Below, piece by piece: positions 21,001-23,758 of a DNA stretch of 64,000 nucleotides. The stretch is from Flavobacteriaceae bacterium (lineage in GTDB: Bacteria; Bacteroidota; Bacteroidia; Flavobacteriales; Flavobacteriaceae), in assembly GCA_029238125.1 (NCBI GenBank), contig JAQWGQ010000007.1, forward strand, positions 1 to 64,000, in the 5' to 3' direction. The position numbers were made by a program, and so were the translations under genes. The notes below the pieces were generated by a model. The model made no database searches, was not told the origin of the DNA, and saw only the letters and a program-made list of their open reading frames with translations. Each line of letters starts with the position of its first letter. Positions within the stretch are counted from its first letter, which is position 1.

Positions 21001-22395
21001 ATCTCCATTATCAGAGATTGTAGCTGTTTTTGTGGCTTCAATACTTGGAGATTCAAAATAATCTGTATCAACACATGGGTAATCATCCGTTGCTGTGTCT
21101 GTTTCATCGTTTGCGTTAGCAACAGCTACATCAATACAGTTTTGAATTCCGCCAGCATCAGCGGCTGCTTGATCGAAAACTACCGTTGCTGTATATGTTG
21201 TCGTTTCACCTGATAAAAGATCTCCCTCTTTAGAACCTTGGTCTGAAGATATATATATAATGTAAGGAGGCGTAGCTGGTGATTCAAAATCAAGCTTGCG
21301 ACCATCATTATCTGTGACCACATCATTGACAACAATATTTGTCAAATCAGCAGAGCCATTATTGGTTACTGTAATGGTATACGACCACTCTTCGCCAACA
21401 ACAGGCTGTTCGCCCGCATTATCAGCGGATTTCACTACTTCAACGCTAGTGATGGAATCACCAATATTTGTCTGATTAGGATCGTCTGATGTATTTCCGT
21501 CATAATCCCGACCATCATCACTTGTGTCTGTAGCGTTGTCTGTTTCACCTGGCGTGCTTGCTGTTGCTGTTGCGTAAAACTCAACGCCACCAGCAGAAAC
21601 ACCAGCTGCATCAAAGGTATAAGAGGCAACATAGGTTGCCGTTTCACCAACGCTCAAAGTTCCTTGGCTTGATCCTGTATTAGATGACGAAAAAGTAAGC
21701 GCTTCTGTTAACGATAAAGAAGAATTGTCTGCCCCTTGAAAAAATGAGGATATACTCAGAGATGATATCGGAACATTAGAAAGGTTAGTGACATTGACTA
21801 GATACTCAATTTTATCTCCGTTACTAACTATACCACCTCCAGCTGTGCCATCATCATTGTCGATAACATTGGCATAGGATGTTACTTCAATATACTTGGG
21901 CTCGGTTAAAGTTATTGTACCTCCTCCGCCAGAAAAACTTTCATCAAAGTAATATAAAGATGTTGTGCTGATTGGAACCGTTATATCTACATAAGCACCT
22001 GAATTTGCTGGCGTCCCAACATATGTTACACCATCAGTGAAAATTGTACCTCCACCAAATGTGCCGTCTGAAGTTGTACTAAATGCAAAGTCATAAATTA
22101 ATAGTGAACTATCTGATAAGTCAAACCGATATGTTTTTGCTTTTTCTAGGGTTAAAGTAGGCTGTTGTTGGTTGTCAATCATAAATCCAACACCACTATT
22201 ATAGGTAACCGTAAAGATTTGATCCTGAGAGAACAGCGTAAATGAAAAGAGAAAGAAAAAAAGGATTGAAATCAGGAAATGTAAGAGGGTCGTTATCCCT
22301 GTAGTCAATACCGAGTGATGCGGTCTTAACAGTTTTAATAATGTAACCTTTTGTGTAGAATCTATTTGATTTCTCAAATTGCTTTTCTGGTTCAA
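1..22395 (-). CDS. Giant secreted DUF11-repeat (Ig-like) surface protein/adhesin, >=7,400 aa, C-terminus beyond window start
   Basis: Minus-strand codons are in register with every 60-nt line. In the lines checked there is no in-frame tta/cta/tca triplet, and the translation reads as continuous DUF11 repeats ([44 protein letters not shown]...[60 protein letters not shown]). Upstream in-frame stop TAA at 22396-22398. No in-frame ATG precedes the signal peptide ([28 protein letters not shown]); candidate TTG starts at 22395, 22377 and 22308. Confidence 0.92.
   Translation of the reverse strand, partial: [7465 protein letters not shown]
7520..8170 (-). other. Unassigned inserted domain (possibly ConA-like)
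   Basis: [94 protein letters not shown]...[24 protein letters not shown]; interrupts a DUF11 repeat. Confidence 0.4.
9440..9890 (-). other. C-type-lectin-like domain (distinct from the 11.5-13.2 kb copies)
   Basis: [51 protein letters not shown]...[56 protein letters not shown]. Confidence 0.5.
10400..10960 (-). other. Inserted beta-sandwich resembling a module of T9SS-secreted Bacteroidota proteins
   Basis: [74 protein letters not shown]...[32 protein letters not shown]. Confidence 0.55.
11480..11900 (-). other. C-type-lectin-like domain
   Basis: [85 protein letters not shown] (CTLD-like 'W..A...a......l..i.s..E..fv......WvGl......W.Wv'). Confidence 0.7.
12420..13250 (-). other. Cluster of about three divergent C-type-lectin-like modules
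   Basis: Repeated pattern '(Y/L)(V/L)GQYxGHxYFxL...A.....AYL.....E.EF......W.G': [114 protein letters not shown]...SWIGIEW. Confidence 0.55.
13501..14230 (-). other. Jelly-roll/CBM-like inserted domain 3
   Basis: ...[29 protein letters not shown]...YEFTFTTGP...[35 protein letters not shown]; parallels domain 2. Confidence 0.5.
14704..15340 (-). other. Jelly-roll/CBM-like inserted domain 2
   Basis: [23 protein letters not shown]...[25 protein letters not shown]...[17 protein letters not shown]...[15 protein letters not shown]; the '[12 protein letters not shown]' ending resembles CBM_4_9-like modules. Confidence 0.5.
15660..16010 (-). other. Second TSP3-like Asp-rich block
   Basis: [112 protein letters not shown]. 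Confidence 0.8.
16000..16617 (-). other. Jelly-roll/CBM-like inserted domain 1
   Basis: [13 protein letters not shown]...[29 protein letters not shown]...[15 protein letters not shown]...[33 protein letters not shown]; 'NGSFE...Y.l.FwhK' pattern, located between two TSP3-like blocks. Confidence 0.5.
16605..16698 (-). other. Thrombospondin type-3-like Ca-binding repeat
   Basis: [30 protein letters not shown]. Confidence 0.8.
18439..18757 (-). other. Cupredoxin-like domain 2 (putative ligands H...C..H..M retained)
   Basis: [51 protein letters not shown]...[32 protein letters not shown]. Confidence 0.65.
21904..22215 (-). other. Cupredoxin-like domain 1 (metal ligands apparently lost)
   Basis: [56 protein letters not shown]...[34 protein letters not shown] parallels domain 2 but lacks its H, C, H and M. 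Confidence 0.55.
22225..22308 (-). other. Signal peptide of the giant protein
   Basis: [31 protein letters not shown]: hydrophobic core followed by SQ|D, typical of Bacteroidota secreted proteins. Confidence 0.7.
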
Positions 22396-22454
22396 TTACT
22401 GTACTTGTAAATGTAGAAAGAAGAAAAATTGTTTTTCCGTAGTATAGTAACTAG

Positions 22455-22512
22455 GTTATTAACAATGTTATTAAAAACAACAGAGTCGCCAAAACAGAAA
22501 ATTGTTAATAAC
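22455..22512. repeat. Perfect 12-bp inverted repeat GTTATTAACAAT-N34-ATTGTTAATAAC upstream of the giant gene
   Basis: Arms at 22455-22466 and 22501-22512 read directly. Confidence 0.85.
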
Positions 22513-22949
22513 GTGAAAAACTTGTTTTTTAATCAATAAAACCTCAAAACAACCAGTCGTTTTTGAGATATTATATATTTTGTATAATTTATCTAAATAT
22601 AAGTAGATATTGTCCAAACGCCCTAACATTGGAAGTGTATCAAGCAATTCTATCTCTGTTAGTCACATAAATTATATCATTTTCGTATTCTGAAATCGAA
22701 AATGAAGAAAACGGAAAGCATATAACAACAATTTAGCTTTAAATTGAATTCCGACAATTCTTTTGTACGCAGCCAACTAAAGACAGGCCAAATATCGCAA
22801 GCCACAATAAATTAAATATCCAGTTATTTATATAACAAAAAAACACAACATTTTTACAGATACTGATTTTTTTCGTTATCACCCTTACTTCTGTTTTCGC
22901 ACAAGACCAAAATCAATTTGGTTTTGTTTGAGATCGTGAACGAACCTTT

Positions 22950-23675
22950 GTGGCTGGTAGTCAGGAAAGTGTCGCCATTTGGAAGCAGTGGTGTGCGCTA
23001 CACGAAGAAGGCGACGTTGAAGGAATCACTGCACTTGCTTCTGAAAATATCCGCATCGTAGCACCTGGAGGGGAATTTACTATTGACGGAAAAGAAGCGC
23101 TCACTACTTTCTTGACGCAATGGTTTGACGACAATGAGCAAGTTAGTGTGTTTCCTGAATGGGGCGTGCCACTCAAGTTTATCAACGAAGAAGGAAATCC
23201 CATTGATGGAGACTGGGTGTCTTCTGGTTTTTCTCTGCGAATCAACAACGGTACTGAAACAACTGTAGAGCAAAATCATGCCAATGTTTATATTGAAAAT
23301 GAGAAAATTCAATATTTCCAAGTCCTTCAATACAACGTGGACACCCTTGCCCAGGTTACCCTATCCGTTGATCTTTCATCCTATGATGGAAGCTTCTCAA
23401 CCGTTGGCGTTTTTGGATCATTCAACGACTGGTGTGGCTCTTGCAACCCCATGACCGATGAAGACGGTGATGGTGTCTATACAACCACGATTCAAGCTAT
23501 CCCAGGAGAACTACAGTATAAGTTTATCCTCGATGAGCAGGGGGAGGAAGAAAGTTTTGAATCCGGAGACCCGTGTACAACTACCGTTGATATCTATACA
23601 AATCGTATACTGCAAGTCGAAGGCAATATGACCCTAGAACCAGTATGCTTTAACAGCTGTTCGAGTTGCGAATAA
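22950..23675 (+). CDS. SnoaL/NTF2-like domain plus C-terminal glycogen-binding (CBM20/48-like) domain protein; signal peptide lies upstream behind an in-frame TGA
   Basis: ORF 241 aa from GTG; WKQWCALHEEGDVEGITALASENIRIVAPGGEFTIDGKEAL (NTF2-like) and VGVFGSFNDWCGSCNPMTDEDGDGVYTTTIQAIPGELQYKFILD (CBM48-like). Confidence 0.7.
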   Translation: MAGSQESVAIWKQWCALHEEGDVEGITALASENIRIVAPGGEFTIDGKEALTTFLTQWFDDNEQVSVFPEWGVPLKFINEEGNPIDGDWVSSGFSLRINNGTETTVEQNHANVYIENEKIQYFQVLQYNVDTLAQVTLSVDLSSYDGSFSTVGVFGSFNDWCGSCNPMTDEDGDGVYTTTIQAIPGELQYKFILDEQGEEESFESGDPCTTTVDIYTNRILQVEGNMTLEPVCFNSCSSCE

Positions 23676-23700
23676 TTTTTTGTCATTTTTCAACTAAAAA

Positions 23701-23727
23701 AGCGTTGGATTCCAACGCTTTTTTTAT
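23701..23727 (+). terminator. Rho-independent terminator
   Basis: agcgttgg att ccaacgct followed by a T-tract. Confidence 0.85.
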
Positions 23728-23758
23728 CTTTCCAATGCCTTTCTAAAAACTTTCCATA

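Larger units (their letters stand above)
1..21900 (-). repeat. About 35 tandem DUF11-type repeats (~130-160 aa / ~400-480 bp each when no insert is present)
   Basis: Recurring [18 protein letters not shown], ITQADVDxG and [10 protein letters not shown]..DDPT blocks; I counted about 35 repeat boundaries in translation. Confidence 0.9.

Noticed and set aside
919-21650. All listed ORFs of 60-155 aa inside 1-22 kb on both strands (e.g. 8636-9103 +, 11533-11955 +, 13872-14246 -)
   Set aside because: They are out-of-frame or antisense shadows of the single long minus-strand frame; low-complexity translations reflect the Asp/Thr/Gly-rich repeat codons.
1-21900. CRISPR-like or satellite DNA periodicity
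   Set aside because: The ~400-480 bp periodicity is protein-domain repetition with diverged DNA; no short identical direct repeats with unique spacers.
22400-22860. Definite oriC call
   Set aside because: Only two weak DnaA-like boxes and AT-richness; no dnaA/dnaN/gidA neighbours, and skew cannot be computed here.
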